Below are positions 1 through 10,470 of a stretch of 64,000 nucleotides of DNA, piece by piece. Location: contig OX155967.1 of the NCBI GenBank assembly GCA_944548615.1, positions 4,871,281-4,935,280 on the forward strand, read 5' to 3'. The translations under genes were made by a program, and so were the position numbers. A model generated the notes under the pieces. That model had not been told where the DNA came from and made no database searches. It saw only the letters and a program-made list of their open reading frames with translations. The number at the start of each line of letters is the position of its first letter. Position 1 is the first letter of the stretch. Origin of the DNA: Micropterix aruncella. Lineage: Eukaryota; Arthropoda; Insecta; Lepidoptera; Micropterigidae.

Positions 1-247
1 AACGGGGGGGGCTATCTTTGTACCAAATTTCAAATCTCTAAGTCCGATACTTAGAGGATGATATATGACTAGTGCGCCTCTCAATGAACCGATTTTGACC
101 GTAATCTAATCGACTCTTTCCACGACCGCAGCTATGCAGTCGATCGGATAAAGCGTTTAGGCGCTATCGTGGAGGAAGTCACATACGCACACGGACAACT
201 TCAATCTTGAAATGACCGTACTCTGATATGATTACGGTGAGCTCAAA
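1..247. repeat. Interspersed repeat fragment at window edge
   Basis: No gene is seen. The stretch carries a motif (AAGCGTTTAGGCGCTATCGT near 150-170) that closely matches the block at 14590-14620 and partly those at 51430 and 52210, so it belongs to a dispersed family whose other copies also contain GAGGAGTTCCCTCGTCGGGA. The LINE beginning near 306 interrupts it. Class unknown; it could be the 3' region of a non-LTR element. Confidence 0.45.
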
Positions 248-1828
248 ATGGATATTTCCTCTTCCGCATTTGTAATACTTTCCCTTCGAGAGAGGGAGAG
301 GGATAAAATAGGTAACTCTATAAAAATCAAGGACTCTACCGACCTTTGGTCTATTTCGACAAGAATAATGAAGAGCAGTATTGTCCCGGTGGCCGAACAT
401 CTGTCTTCTCTATTCAATAAATGTATTGGCTCTGGAATTTTCCCAACTAAAATGAAGATGGCAAAAGTGATTCCTATCCATAAAAAGGGACCCCGGGAAG
501 ACATAAACAACTACAGGCCAATATCACTTTTGCCATCTTTTAGCAAGATATTTGAAAAATTAATTCTTCAGAGGCTAAGTACCTTTTTTGCCGAACACAA
601 CATCCTTACGCCAAAGCAATTTGGGTTCCGCAAGTCACTATCCACCATAGATGCGATTGCAGGTCTGATGGAAAAACTATTATCTAGCATCGATAAGTCG
701 AATAAAACTTGTGGCATTTTTTGTGATCTATCCAAGGCCTTTGATTGCGTCGATCACCTTATTTTGCTTCAGAAGCTCGAGCACTACGGCATTAGAGATA
801 CAGTTCTAAGCCTAATACAATCCTACCTACAAGGACGGACGCAAGTCACTAAAGTCCAAAACAGCTTGAGCGATCACCAAAAAATTACTAAAGGGGTACC
901 TCAAGGTTCCATTCTGGGACCCTTTCTTTTTCTTGTATACATCAATGATATACCAGAATGCGTGTTATCTGATAACGATGAAATTGTACTGTACGCAGAT
1001 GATACCTCACTAATTTTCAGCGATGCAAATCATGAACAACTAGTTAAGCGAATTGACGTTACCATGGAAAAACTTGGTACTTGGTTCCAATTAAATCAAT
1101 TGTCTCTTAATGCATCTAAATCAAACTCCATCAATTTCTCTCTTCGGCCGTCCCAAAATAATATCTTCAGTATTAGCTATGGTGATAAAGTATTAGAAAA
1201 TGTTGATCATACGAAATTTCTAGGCATTCATATTGATAGCAATCTGCAATGGTCGACTCACCTAGAAGAACTGAGCAAAAAATTAAGTAGCGCCACATTT
1301 GCCATAAAAAAAATCAAATTGTTATGTGGCTTTGAAGCTTCCAAATCTGTCTACTTTGCCTATTTCCATTCCCTATTAAGTTATGGCCTCATGTTCTGGG
1401 GAATGGCGGCAAATGTTAAAAGGATCTTTCGCCTACAAAAACGAGCGATTAGAAATCTGTTCTCAATATCTTCGCTAACATCTTGCAAGCAGTACTTCAT
1501 CGAGTCTGGTATCATGACTTTGTACGCCGCGTATATATACCAAAACATCATGTATACGAGAAAAAATATCGAGACTACCTCAACTAACTCAAATATTCAT
1601 TCGCATAATACGCGAAATAAAGAGGACTTGCGTCATTTTAAGGTGCGTCTGAGTAAGGTTCGGAATAGCTTTATCTGCCAATCTTACTTATTCTACAATA
1701 AACTTCCATTACACATTAGGGGCCTTGGGGAGGTTCACTTTAAGAAAAAGGTACAGGGTATTTTGACTAAAAACCCCATTTATAGCATTGAGGATTTCGA
1801 CAATATCAATTTTTCGCAGCTCTATTGA
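248..1828 (+). CDS. 5'-truncated LINE reverse transcriptase (ORF2 C-terminal part)
   Basis: Encodes the reverse transcriptase and C-terminal region of a non-LTR retrotransposon, which copies element RNA into DNA at the target site. The ORF is open for 526 codons. Visible motifs are YRPISLLPSFSKIFEK near residue 90, SKAFD with the first catalytic Asp near 166, GVPQGSILGP near 216, and the YADD box at 249-252. The endonuclease domain is missing. Codons before about nucleotide 306 are probably flanking DNA read through by chance, because LINE similarity starts only there. The terminal part resembles the C-terminal tail of Jockey/CR1-group LINEs. It is a dead-on-arrival, 5'-truncated copy, but the frame is intact, suggesting recent insertion. 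It lies beyond the last visible exon of the host gene, in antisense orientation, probably within one of its introns. Confidence 0.9.
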   Translation: MDISSSAFVILSLRERERDKIGNSIKIKDSTDLWSISTRIMKSSIVPVAEHLSSLFNKCIGSGIFPTKMKMAKVIPIHKKGPREDINNYRPISLLPSFSKIFEKLILQRLSTFFAEHNILTPKQFGFRKSLSTIDAIAGLMEKLLSSIDKSNKTCGIFCDLSKAFDCVDHLILLQKLEHYGIRDTVLSLIQSYLQGRTQVTKVQNSLSDHQKITKGVPQGSILGPFLFLVYINDIPECVLSDNDEIVLYADDTSLIFSDANHEQLVKRIDVTMEKLGTWFQLNQLSLNASKSNSINFSLRPSQNNIFSISYGDKVLENVDHTKFLGIHIDSNLQWSTHLEELSKKLSSATFAIKKIKLLCGFEASKSVYFAYFHSLLSYGLMFWGMAANVKRIFRLQKRAIRNLFSISSLTSCKQYFIESGIMTLYAAYIYQNIMYTRKNIETTSTNSNIHSHNTRNKEDLRHFKVRLSKVRNSFICQSYLFYNKLPLHIRGLGEVHFKKKVQGILTKNPIYSIEDFDNINFSQLY

Positions 1829-2292
1829 CCTACCTGACTATTATTATTCCTTATTCTTTTTATTATTGACTATTTTACAATTGCGACTATTATTGACTAT
1901 AATTATTATTACTGATTTCTTTGTATTTGTGTTTTTTCTTTAAAATATCTTCCCGTATGATAATTTGTGAAATTATCCAATATTTGTTTGATTATTTAGT
2001 ACTTAGGATTATATAGAAAATTAGATTATATAGAAAATTTTACGAAATTACTTAAGAATTTTGATTGAAAATATTGGAAAATGTTGTTTCCTCTACATAT
2101 ATAACCTAGAAAATCTGCGCTTGGATGTTCAACGTTCATACCTTGCAATACCGACGTTTATATCTTATACCTTAATAGGTATTTATATTATACTTGTTAT
2201 TTTTATTACTTTTGACATAACCAAGTGTAGGAACTCCTATCAACTGGTTTAAAATAAAAAATAAAAATAAAAATAAATAAAAATAAAAATAA
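1829..2292 (+). repeat. LINE 3' UTR and TAAAA-repeat tail
   Basis: AT-rich DNA directly after the reverse transcriptase stop, ending in a run of AAAAT/TAAAA units at about 2250-2292. This is the expected 3' terminus of the LINE. I found no convincing target duplication, partly because the 5' junction near 306 is uncertain. The short ORF at 2061-2252 is AT-driven and is not called. Confidence 0.75.
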
Positions 2293-2553
2293 AGCTGAAG
2301 AGATTGAACGAGCGTCGGTAGTCATTGTAGTTTCAGAGTCGACTAAGCGAGATGACCGCTTCCGACGGTTACGAATGCATAATATTTAATTTATGAACAG
2401 TCGAACCAAACTTTCATCTTCTAAAGAAGCCAGCGAGAAGCGGCTGAAATGCTTTTAAACAATAATATTATGTTCCCTTTACTTACCAGATGGGTATCTA
2501 AAGGTATCGAGCTATTTGAAAAAATGTCTTTAGTTAATGTATAGTATACTGAC
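2293..2553. other. Non-coding, probable host intron
   Basis: About 260 bases between the LINE tail and exon 11 of the Kelch gene. No repeat match, exon or RNA gene was recognised. If the gene continues leftwards this is the intron after exon 11. Confidence 0.5.
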
Positions 2554-2691
2554 CGCTCGTCCATTTGCCATCGGGCGCATCCAGCTGATCCAGCGAAATG
2601 ACCTCAGTGGAAGTGAGACAATGCCAGGCATCGCAACCGCCCAGAGACCAGAGAGCTCCTTGCCAGACGACAGCTGCTGCTTGATACCGAC
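2554..2691 (-). CDS. Ivns1abp: Kelch gene exon 11: Kelch repeat 4
   Basis: 138 nt. The acceptor is AATATTGGGCAG|GTC and the donor AGCG|GTCAGT. It encodes RYQAAAVVWQGALWSLGGCD, then AWHCLTSTEVISLDQLDAPD, ending GKWTSG. The GGCDAWHCL stretch lines up with the fourth blade of the vertebrate protein. The published family has two more blades after this. No exon for them is visible between 1 and 2553, so the gene runs off the left edge. Confidence 0.9.
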
Positions 2692-3499
2692 CTGCCCAAT
2701 ATTTAAAAAATACAATAAATTATAAACAAAGAATGATGGGCAATTTTTTATGGAGCTGTTGTATAATTATGAAAATTCTATAAATAAATTGTATACACAT
2801 AAAGAAGTATACTTTAAAATATTATTTATTTCATAAACAAATCAACATTACAGTCATGACCAAGCATTGAAATATACATAATATAAATATAAACATGCAT
2901 GGCAATCAACATAAAATAAGACCAATAATTTAAAGAATTAAAATACAAGACTGCAGTTACAAAAAGTTAACTACTATGTTAGTTTACTACAGTTAGTTAA
3001 CTACAGTTATAATTACTAAAAACAATTTGTTCAGCTAAATAAAGTTTTCTGTTGAAACAATATTCGTACAAACAAAAATCAATTTACGGGAGCTCCGCTA
3101 CGTCCCCGTTGACGCATATTTTCTCTATACACATCCACTGTTTAAAGACGATTTCGCATTCTGTTGGTCAGTCAATGGGCCTTGTCCAAGAATGTGAGCC
3201 TGGCCTATTGACCCGGCTTTCAGAGTGTGACATCGCAGGGCTGCACGCTCTATGTTCTGGCGCATGACGCCAGAAGATAGGGCATGCATAGGCGGATTCC
3301 ACTGACTTTGGTTCAAAATTGGTTTGGGAGGTCGGCTCCGCAAATAGATTATGTGATCAAGCGCGGTCTAAATCATTCAGAACAAAGAGACAAACGATCG
3401 CTAGCATGCTAGGAATAATCGTCAATCAATCATTTCGTAAACGGTTACATCCTTAATCATAACCAAATTTTAAATGTTAAAGGAACTTAAGATGCTTAC
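2692..3499. other. Intron 10 of the Kelch gene
   Basis: AT-rich DNA with no confident repeat. A 220-base patch at 3125-3343 is open on the minus strand and less AT-rich, suggesting an old element fragment, but I recognise no domain in it. Confidence 0.5.
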
Positions 3500-3688
3500 C
3501 CGAATTTAAGGGCGCGATGGCGGTCCAGTTGTCATCCTGCACAGAGTAGATGTGGCAATCTCTGACCCCTCTCTGTCCAGTCCAGCCTCCAACGCAGAAC
3601 ACTTTACCCAGGGCTTCGTCTCCGCAGACAGCCACGTGACTCCTGGCTATTGGAAGACGAGCGCGAGACTTCCATCCGCGACTCTTAC
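3500..3688 (-). CDS. Ivns1abp: Kelch gene exon 10: end of Kelch repeat 2 and repeat 3
   Basis: 189 nt. The acceptor is CCCTCTGCATAG|GTA and the donor TCGG|GTAAGC. It picks up one base from exon 9 and encodes GWKSRARLPIARSHVAVCGD, then GKVFCVGGWTGQRGVRDCHI, then YSVQDDNWTAIAPLNSG. This shows the Kelch pattern R.....G, GG, Y and W in order. It leaves with one base for exon 11. Confidence 0.94.
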
Positions 3689-4236
3689 CTATGCAGAGGG
3701 ACAATGTGACAAAATTGACTACAGGACAGTTCTTTAACCCTCACTTGCAGGAGGGGGCATATAAGAGCTATACCTACTAATCCTACCTTTTGGCTCGCAG
3801 TGACTATAAATTACAGGCCAATTATAATATCTTGAGCTAGTTGAAGGTATTAGTACGTAGGTAACAGATTTGTTTTCATGATTTTTTTTATGATGGGCCT
3901 GATTTCGGTCATTGAATTCCATGGCAGCTTTATGTAATTATGCAATTACACGCAACAAAAATCGCCTTTATTGAATAAGCCAACGTTATACATTAGTATG
4001 CATCCACTACCACCCCCTGCAAACAAATTTTTGAGGGTTGAAAACATGCCATCGTGAGTTTCATTACCATAGCTAGCTTTCTAAGAGTTAAATATGAGTA
4101 CACCATGCGACCGAGTGTTAAAATTCCTTGTGCGGTGCACCGCTCAATTCACACACCCTTGGACCTATTGCCGCTTTGCCCTCTAGCGGAAGAAAATGGC
4201 AGTAAAGATTCCCCATACAAAATGTTTTATTAAATA
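3689..4236. other. Left part of intron 9
   Basis: Non-coding intron sequence between exon 10 and the first Helitron. Nothing recognisable was found. Confidence 0.5.
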
Positions 4237-5055
4237 CTAGCTGACCCGTGCCCACTTCGTTGGGCGGTAAAACTTTTTACTTGTGATGAAATTATGAGTG
4301 TGGTTTGGTTAGTACTGAGTGCTATGATTTATTTCCTAACTGCCAAAAGAAGGGTTATATTTTTACTGCATATGTATGTATGTATGTATTTGCATGCCAA
4401 TTTAACTATATTACCGTTATTTGTGAGTGTCTTCTTGTGAGTGTCTTATTTGTGAGTGTCTTATCTCTTTACCCTTTTATGCAGTAAAAGTGAAATTATA
4501 TGCAGTAAAAGGGAAAAGTCTTTTGTTTTAAACACTTGAGATGATAAATTTACTTATTTTGATATGAATTCATAATTGTTGATAATTTGACCAATAAGAA
4601 GAAGAAGAAGAAGAATAAGAAAAAAATATTTTGAATAACCCGATCTGGGTATAGAAATTACATGACCAATAACATGACCTAACGATTTAAATTATTTTTT
4701 TAATATAAAATACTACTTTTTGTTACTTAAATATAAAATTTAGACATTTGCTGCCGTTGACTTTTTTGTAGGCATTATCAAGCTCACAAACTTTTCTCTA
4801 AAACTTAATCATATATCTCTCATCGTTAAGGCAGCGTTAGTTAGAAACGTTTTCGTTCGACCGTTTTTTCTGACTTACTTTGGAAATCCGACTACCACGA
4901 AAAAGTCTATTTATTTCTCGGAATAATATATATCCTATGACACTCACAAATAACGTGGCTTTCTATTGGTAAAACAATTTTCAAAATCGGTTCAGTAGAT
5001 CCAGAGATTTTCTTACAACGTCACAAACTTTACCTCTTTATAATATTAGTATAGA
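4237..5055 (-). mobile_element. Non-autonomous Helitron (copy 1)
   Basis: Read on the minus strand it starts TCTATACTAATATTATAAAG and ends GGGTCAGCTAG followed by T, the TC...CTAG termini of Helitrons, with A before and T after (insertion into AT, no target duplication). Just inside the 3' end a short hairpin (GCCCA...TGGGC) fits the Helitron 3' structure. The body is AT-rich and has no Rep/helicase ORF. It is nearly identical to the copy at 25387-26429, so it was probably active recently. It contains a (GAA)n microsatellite near 4600. Confidence 0.85.
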
Positions 5056-5464
5056 TAATCACCGATAATATTATAACGGTACAAAGAGAAGACTCCTTGT
5101 AGAAACGAGGATTCTTCTTTTTAGTGAGCCAGCCTAGAAAGCTTGGTTCACAAAATTTTCTAACATTAGGAGTTCATATTGTGAGAGTAGGCGCAGGTGA
5201 GAGAGCCATCACGTGAAAAAGATGAAGTTATATAGCAGTGAAAAAGATGGCTATCTTTCAAATGTGTAAGGAATATGTGATGAATGCTCCTTGTGTAATG
5301 TGATCTCCTGATACTTTGAATCAAGTTCGGATAGATATTAAGGGTGTTTTTTACTCATGCTGTGGATTTCTCGTTTTTTTTTACCAAAAACATTGTTTGT
5401 ACAAAAAATGATAAAAAAACTGTTACATTATTTTAACCTGGCAACTGGATAACAAGTAAATATA
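5056..5464. other. Intron 9 sequence between Helitron and piggyBac-like element
   Basis: Non-coding. A local inverted repeat (ACTCCTTGTAG...ACGAGGATTCTT) occurs near 5090-5120. No element was assigned. Confidence 0.4.
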
Positions 5465-6877
5465 TTAACCCCTCCTCTCGCGAAGTAAAAACTCACCTAT
5501 CACTTTTGCGCGTGACATATTCGGGCAAAAAATCGACGCGAGTCAACGGCCTTGAGAAAAACGATCATAACTTATAAACCACTAAACGGATTAAAAAAAG
5601 ATAAAGAGAAAAATGATTGCATTGAAATTTGACATATAAAACATTATAACCTTATCTCGTAAAACAATTAAGATAATAATGAATAAATATTACAAAATTG
5701 GCAAACTGAAAAAACTCGCCTATAAAATCATTTCGATTTTTTTGTCACAAAATACGTAAAATATGCAAAAATTGTAAATACAGTTATGTTCTTTATTAAA
5801 TGCTTTACCAAAACGATATATTTTTTTTTACTTATTTGCATACAAAAATATTTATTTATTCAGCCAAGAAAAATTTTATGTATTCTCGTAAAAAAAAAAA
5901 TTTTAATTTTTAATTTGTGACTACTTATGGTATTTTTTTATATGAAATTCTTTCAAAATAACTTTATTACTACATCACACTTCTTAGAAATCACACCAGA
6001 ACTTTGAGCTTTGTCTGATATTATAGAAAAATCTAAAGTTTTGAGAGTTTCCGCGTCCAACTTAATAATAAACTTTGAATGCTCATAATATAAAATTCGT
6101 TACATTTTTTCAATTATATTGTCTTATCATAGACTTATTATATGTCTAATAACTAATTACTATACTCCAAAGAGTCACATTTCATCGAAAAACTATGGAA
6201 AATCGCACTTTATTCTCTCATAGTAATTATCAAAACAAGTTTCTTTGCGCGATTCATATTACAAAACAAGATATAATGTTCAAAATACGCCTAATTATGT
6301 GATAACTTAGGATGTAAATGAAGCAATACTTATTTTGTTAGTAAATTAAAGCGACATTACGTCATATTTCGCAATATATCGGGATATTTCATAAACATTA
6401 CAAAATAATAACAACCATTTTTTCGCGAGCCGTTTGTTGTTGCCGAAGTGTTTTCTTTGAAAATTCGTGAAAAACAGCAAATGGACTATCTCAATTGACT
6501 AATTCTCATGCCTAAACTACTTAAAAATGCAAATTACTCACTGTTCTCCAGTAAATGGCACAAAACACTGCACAAAACACTGTTTTTATCAACCATTTCG
6601 CAGAACTATACGCGGCCGCGGCGGTGGCCGATGGACACTGCCGTTTCGACGTCTATGCTCACTTTTTAAATCGCCATTCGATATTGCCACACAGAAATCT
6701 TGAATTAAAGATATTTTGGCCATATCGTTGCGCCGTCAGAAAGCATATAGTACGACGTTTCGAATCGTAAATTGCATTTTTCGCAGCGGCGAGCGCTTTG
6801 TCCGGTAGCGGACATTACGGAGTTTAGGCGGCCGACATAAATGTCCCCAATGGGATGTTACGTGCTGAGCGGGTTAA
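5465..6877. mobile_element. piggyBac-like non-autonomous element bounded by TTAA
   Basis: Bounded by TTAA at 5465-5468 and 6874-6877. It begins CCCCTCCTCTCGCG and ends GTGCTGAGCGGG, so the ends carry the CCC/GGG expected of piggyBac superfamily elements. No transposase ORF is present; the 71-codon frame at 6555 is not convincing. Its left ~300 bases are shared with 13981-14316 (also TTAA-bounded) and 43785-44120, which defines a family. Confidence 0.65.
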
Positions 6878-7245
6878 AAGGAATAAAAAACATGACTGCT
6901 ATTACAGAAAGTGAACTATTGTATTTATATTTATTTTTATAACTGTTTTTTTAATAAAATATGTGGTTTATAGATTTATCCATATAGATAGATGTACATT
7001 TCCGGAATGTACTCAATCAGACTTTTTCCATTTGACAATAATCTCAATATATTATGTATGTTAATTTATTGAGGTTTGGACATTTAGACAACACTCGGGA
7101 TGATATGACAGTTCTAACAATACCAAACCCTTCTAAATCGGTCCAAGCATTTAGAAGTTATGGTGGAATAAAGAAACGGAAAACATACACAGATGAATCC
7201 TGAACACATTACACTGTTTTTTTGTTGGGCAGTGGTGTAAAAATA
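6878..7245 (-). repeat. Interspersed repeat, family C copy 1
   Basis: Shared in order and orientation with 19010-19385 and, on the opposite strand, with 44430-44760. Landmarks are TTTCCGGAATGTA, an AT-rich middle, and TTGTTGGGCAGTNGTGTAAA at one end. No coding capacity. Short pieces of the same end occur at 43740 and 53310. Confidence 0.55.
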
Positions 7246-7421
7246 GACCGGGTGCAGATCGTTACGCACACAGACTACACTAGATATTGAAACATGCTTG
7301 TGTAGATATTGAAACATGTGGAGAGTGCACTTTTTCGTTAACTCTGATCAGAGTACGCCCAGGGTACACATTGCCATCTCCTTCCATTTTACTAGTTTCA
7401 TGGAAATTTGACATTACTCAC

Positions 7422-7653
7422 TGTTGTTGGCGGCTTTCGTTCCATTGCTGTGACCGTTGGGATGAGAGACCGTGTCGGCGTTGTCGTCGGATGTGGACAG
7501 ATCTGACTGACTCTCGACAGATGCCGTCATGGAGCGGCTGACGCTCGAAGAGGAGCCATTGTTGCTCGCATCGGCGACTTCTTCAAACATCTCCACGCTG
7601 TCAAGTTCATTGTGGCCGTCGCTGCCCCCAACGGCGTAGAGGCGATTGCCGAT
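7422..7653 (-). CDS. Ivns1abp: Kelch gene exon 9: Kelch repeat 2 with a Ser-rich insertion
   Basis: 232 nt. The acceptor is ATCTTTTAG|ATC and the donor AACA|GTGAGT. It begins IGNRLYAVGGSDGHNELDSV, a normal Kelch strand pair with double Gly. After VEMFEEV it departs from the family: about 50 residues rich in Ser, Asn, Asp and Thr sit where a typical Kelch repeat needs only a short Y...W turn. The frame and both splice sites are intact, so the insertion looks like real protein. It probably forms a disordered loop projecting from blade 2. Confidence 0.88.
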
Positions 7654-7743
7654 CTAAAAGATGTCAAATGTCAGGAAGCTTAAAAACGTTTTTGATGGGT
7701 CTGTCAGGGTCTGTCCATTATCATAAACCTATTAGTCTGTCAT

Positions 7744-7783
7744 TATCTCTAAAATCTAGCTAAGAAGCTAGATTTTAGAGATA
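7744..7783. other. Near-perfect 18-bp hairpin in intron 8
   Basis: Arms TATCTCTAAAATCTAGCT and AGCTAGATTTTAGAGATA with a 4-base loop AAGA. It is too short for a conventional microRNA precursor. It could be a decayed MITE or a structured intronic element. Confidence 0.6.
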
Positions 7784-7899
7784 GTTAAGAAACTAGAAAT
7801 ACGGTCTCATTAGGCAGAAAGCATGAACTTTGACATGCATATAGCTTTCATGTATATGCTTCGATGCAAAAGTAGGACCACAATGAGGATTTTTTTTTA

Positions 7900-8215
7900 A
7901 TAAAAAAAAGCTAAATCTACAAGAGAACTGTCAAAAACCAAAATTTTTCTCATTAAATTATCTACAAAACAGTCTTTGGATGTGTGTTTTAAAAAATGTT
8001 TAAAAAACACTCTAGTCCTATCAAGGAACTGTAGTCCTATCAACATACATTCAAGTCAAGTAATGTCGAATAATTTTTTTTATGAAATGAATGTGAGCTA
8101 ATTTTGAAAACTATAAGTCCTATCAACATACATCCAAAGACTGTTTTGTAGATAATTTGATGATAAACATTCTGGTGGACAGTTTTCTCGTAGCTTAGGC
8201 CATTTTTTTATGAAA
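7900..8215. mobile_element. MITE-like element with long terminal inverted repeats
   Basis: A stretch around 7955-7985 (ATCTACAAAACAGTCTTTGG) is inverted at 8130-8162, and weaker inverted similarity extends outwards on both sides (AGAGAACTGTC versus GACAGTTTTCTCG) to about 7905 and 8210. No ORF. Superfamily unknown; the target duplication is not clear because both flanks are T/A runs. Confidence 0.6.
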
Positions 8216-8699
8216 AATTAAAAACCACGATGAAATGAAGAAATATTTATTTACAGCTGTTATACAAAAAATATAGAAAAAAAAACAAAAAACTAAATTG
8301 AAACTGTACATAGACAAAGACTAAGTAATAAAACTACAAACGCTGCAAATTAGGAGTATCCTCAGAGTACCTGGTTTTCTGGATACACCTTTACACACAC
8401 AAAAGGGAGGGGGAAGGGGGGGATTACTCTCCTAACCTTGTTTCTACATTGAAGCATATAAATGAAAGCTACATCCATGCCAAGCTTCACACTGTCTACC
8501 AGATAGAACAGAAACTTTTTTTTTGAGCTAACCCCTCCTTTTAAAACTTTAGCGTCCTTATAGGTGTTAGATTATTTTGACGTGGCAAATCTGTGCCCAC
8601 AAAGAGTAAAGTATATACTTCTTTCTATCCTCCTCTATTTTATTTGTCATACTCTTTATATAGGTTAAGTTATGTAGTCTACTCGCAAATAATGTTCTT

Positions 8700-8790
8700 A
8701 CAATAGTATAGGTTAGCTCTAAAATATTGCCTGCAGGCAATAAGCTCGCCTTTTCTTAAGAATAAAGAGTTTTATTATTATTATTATTAC
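8700..8790 (+). repeat. LINE 3' tail with conserved hairpin and (TTA)n
   Basis: Contains the hairpin ATTGCC-TGCA-GGCAAT (8726-8741), followed by AAGCTCGCC, AATAAAGAG and a TTA microsatellite. The same layout ends the LINE at 20178-20790, so this is a severely 5'-truncated copy. It lies immediately downstream of exon 8 (minus-strand view), and its TTA run abuts the donor region. Confidence 0.7.
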
Positions 8791-8820
8791 TATAAAGTAT
8801 AATGACTGTCCTGTAAGTAC

Positions 8821-8936
8821 CTGTGCAATACTGAATCGTCCGCGCGGCTGTTTCATATCGGGCATAGACGACCAGCTGTTCGTGAGCGGATCGTATTTCT
8901 CACACGATTTTAAGCATTCCACTCTGTCGTATCCAC
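8821..8936 (-). CDS. Ivns1abp: Kelch gene exon 8: Kelch repeat 1
   Basis: 116 nt. The acceptor is TTTTTTCAG|GTG and the donor CAG|GTACTT. With the G left over from exon 7 it restores the double glycine: VCGGYDRVECLKSCEKYDP, then LTNSWSSMPDMKQPRGRFSI. The GG...Y......W signature of a Kelch blade is complete. It leaves in phase 0 for exon 9. Confidence 0.94.
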
Positions 8937-9067
8937 CTGAAAAAAACGAAAATAAACATTGAATATTGACATATTTTTTTTATTTTTAATTTGTTGTGTG
9001 GGGCTTTTCTAAGGTCTTTATGAGCCTTGTAACACTGCAACCATTGCTGATCTATTGTGTTCGCCAC

Positions 9068-9752
9068 CTACTATAGTTCTGCGCTAAGCCTCGTGTCATT
9101 TAAGAACCGCAGCAGGCTTTTGGCGCCAGATTGTTTTACCTCCTCAGGCTGGAGGTAATGACCACACAAGTGGATGTATTTTTTATGCATCAGCAGGCCA
9201 CACTCGCACATGAGGTGCAGAGGAGTTTCCTCTGCCCCTTGGCAAAACTTGCAAATTTTTGTGTCTCGGAGCTTGAGGTTGAACATGTGTTTGTTCAGGC
9301 CACAATGCCCCGTGAGCGTCCTCACCAGTATGCGTAGATTGTTCCTATTTAGCGATAAGGCCTCACGGGCCGTCTTAGGGTCGTAGGCCTTAATTAGCGC
9401 TTTGGATTGATTCAAACCTGGCGTGTTGTTCCAGTGGTTGACGGATTGTTCTAAACATATTTGTTTAAGAATTAGGTTTGCAAGGCGTTTTGGTAGGCCA
9501 CAGCAAGGTTCAGGGCCGTATAACCTTCCCTTTGCTCCCGTCTTAGCAAGTTCGTCGGCTTTTTCATTTCCCTCGATTCCTGCATGGCCGGGAACCCATC
9601 TTAGAATTACCCTGTTCTTTTTGCCCAGGGAATTCAGTAGTGATACACAGTTTTGCACTAGCTTTGAATTAATGGTATTCGAGGCTAGTGCCATAAGAGC
9701 TGCTTTGCTATCCGAGTGAATATAGATACGGTGGTTGGCGTAGTTCTTATGG
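9068..9752 (-). pseudogene. LINE fragment: RNase H domain and zinc-knuckle C-terminus
   Basis: One frame stays open for over 220 codons. It contains HSDSKAALMAL (RNase H catalytic Asp region), then RVILRWVPGHAGIEGNEKAD, the C-terminal RNase H motif with the catalytic His and Asp, and then CKFCQGAEETPLHLMCECG, a CCHC-like knuckle. This is the 3' half of the ORF2 of an I/Jockey-group LINE that carries RNase H. Endonuclease and reverse transcriptase parts are absent. It sits in intron 7 in the same orientation as the gene. Confidence 0.85.
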
Positions 9753-9931
9753 AGGTTAGGTTATGATAATGATATATTGATATTGATATAATGGAGGATG
9801 ATAAGGTAACTGTAGAAAAAAATCTTTTGCAGTCCAATAGATATACGTAAACCGTTAAAAAATCAAGTCATTCTGATCGTTATTTTGTCTATGGCACTTG
9901 TTCAAAATTGTCAGCTGACATTGTCTGAGTA

Positions 9932-10470
9932 TTGCGCAGTGATAAATTCAAGTACAAACGTGGTCGTACAAGCATTTTAGACGAGGAACGTTTGGGGCTC
10001 CTAAAAACTGCTACAAATAACGAAATGGTCGATTTTGTGCATCAAACTGTGATGGAAGATCATCGATTGACCGTTAAGGATATTACTGAGGCATGTGTGT
10101 ATTATCTGAACGGGTGGACAAGATTTTACACCAAGATTTGGATATGAGAAAATTATCCGCGTGCTGGGTGCCGCGCTTGTTGACAAACGACCAAAAGTGC
10201 ATTCGGACGGACATGTCGTGCGAGTTTGAATTGCTTCCGCACCCACCCTATTCGCCACATCTAGCTCCCAGTGACTTTTTCCTGTTTCTTGATTTGAAAA
10301 AATACGTTGATGAAAATATATAACTCAAAAAACTCCGTAAACCAGTATTTTTCAGGTTTAGATAATGATTTTATTTTCTTTTATCAAACAATTTTTTGGT
10401 TTAAACGGATGAAGGAAACCTTGGACTACATCAATCAAGTTGCAGACCATGTTGAGAAATAAACTTTGTT
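9932..10470 (+). pseudogene. mariner transposase relic with internal deletion
   Basis: The N-terminal helix-turn-helix region is weakly visible in the first frame (KRGRTSILDEERLGLLKTAT and MEDHRLTVKDITEA). A second frame carries SACWVPRLLTNDQKCIRTDM and HPPYSPHLAPSDFFLFLDLK, the hallmark block holding the third catalytic Asp. The end NQVADHVEK precedes the stop near 10460. The middle, with the first two Asp residues, is deleted and at least one frameshift is present, so no active enzyme could be made. Confidence 0.85.

Noticed and set aside
2061..2252. 63-codon ORF in the LINE 3' UTR
   Set aside because: AT-driven, no domain, and lies within the UTR of the LINE.
4237..5055. Reading the two near-identical blocks at 4.2 and 25.4 kb as a segmental duplication of the host gene
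   Set aside because: Similarity stops exactly at TC and CTAG ends with A/T flanks, so they are independent Helitron insertions.
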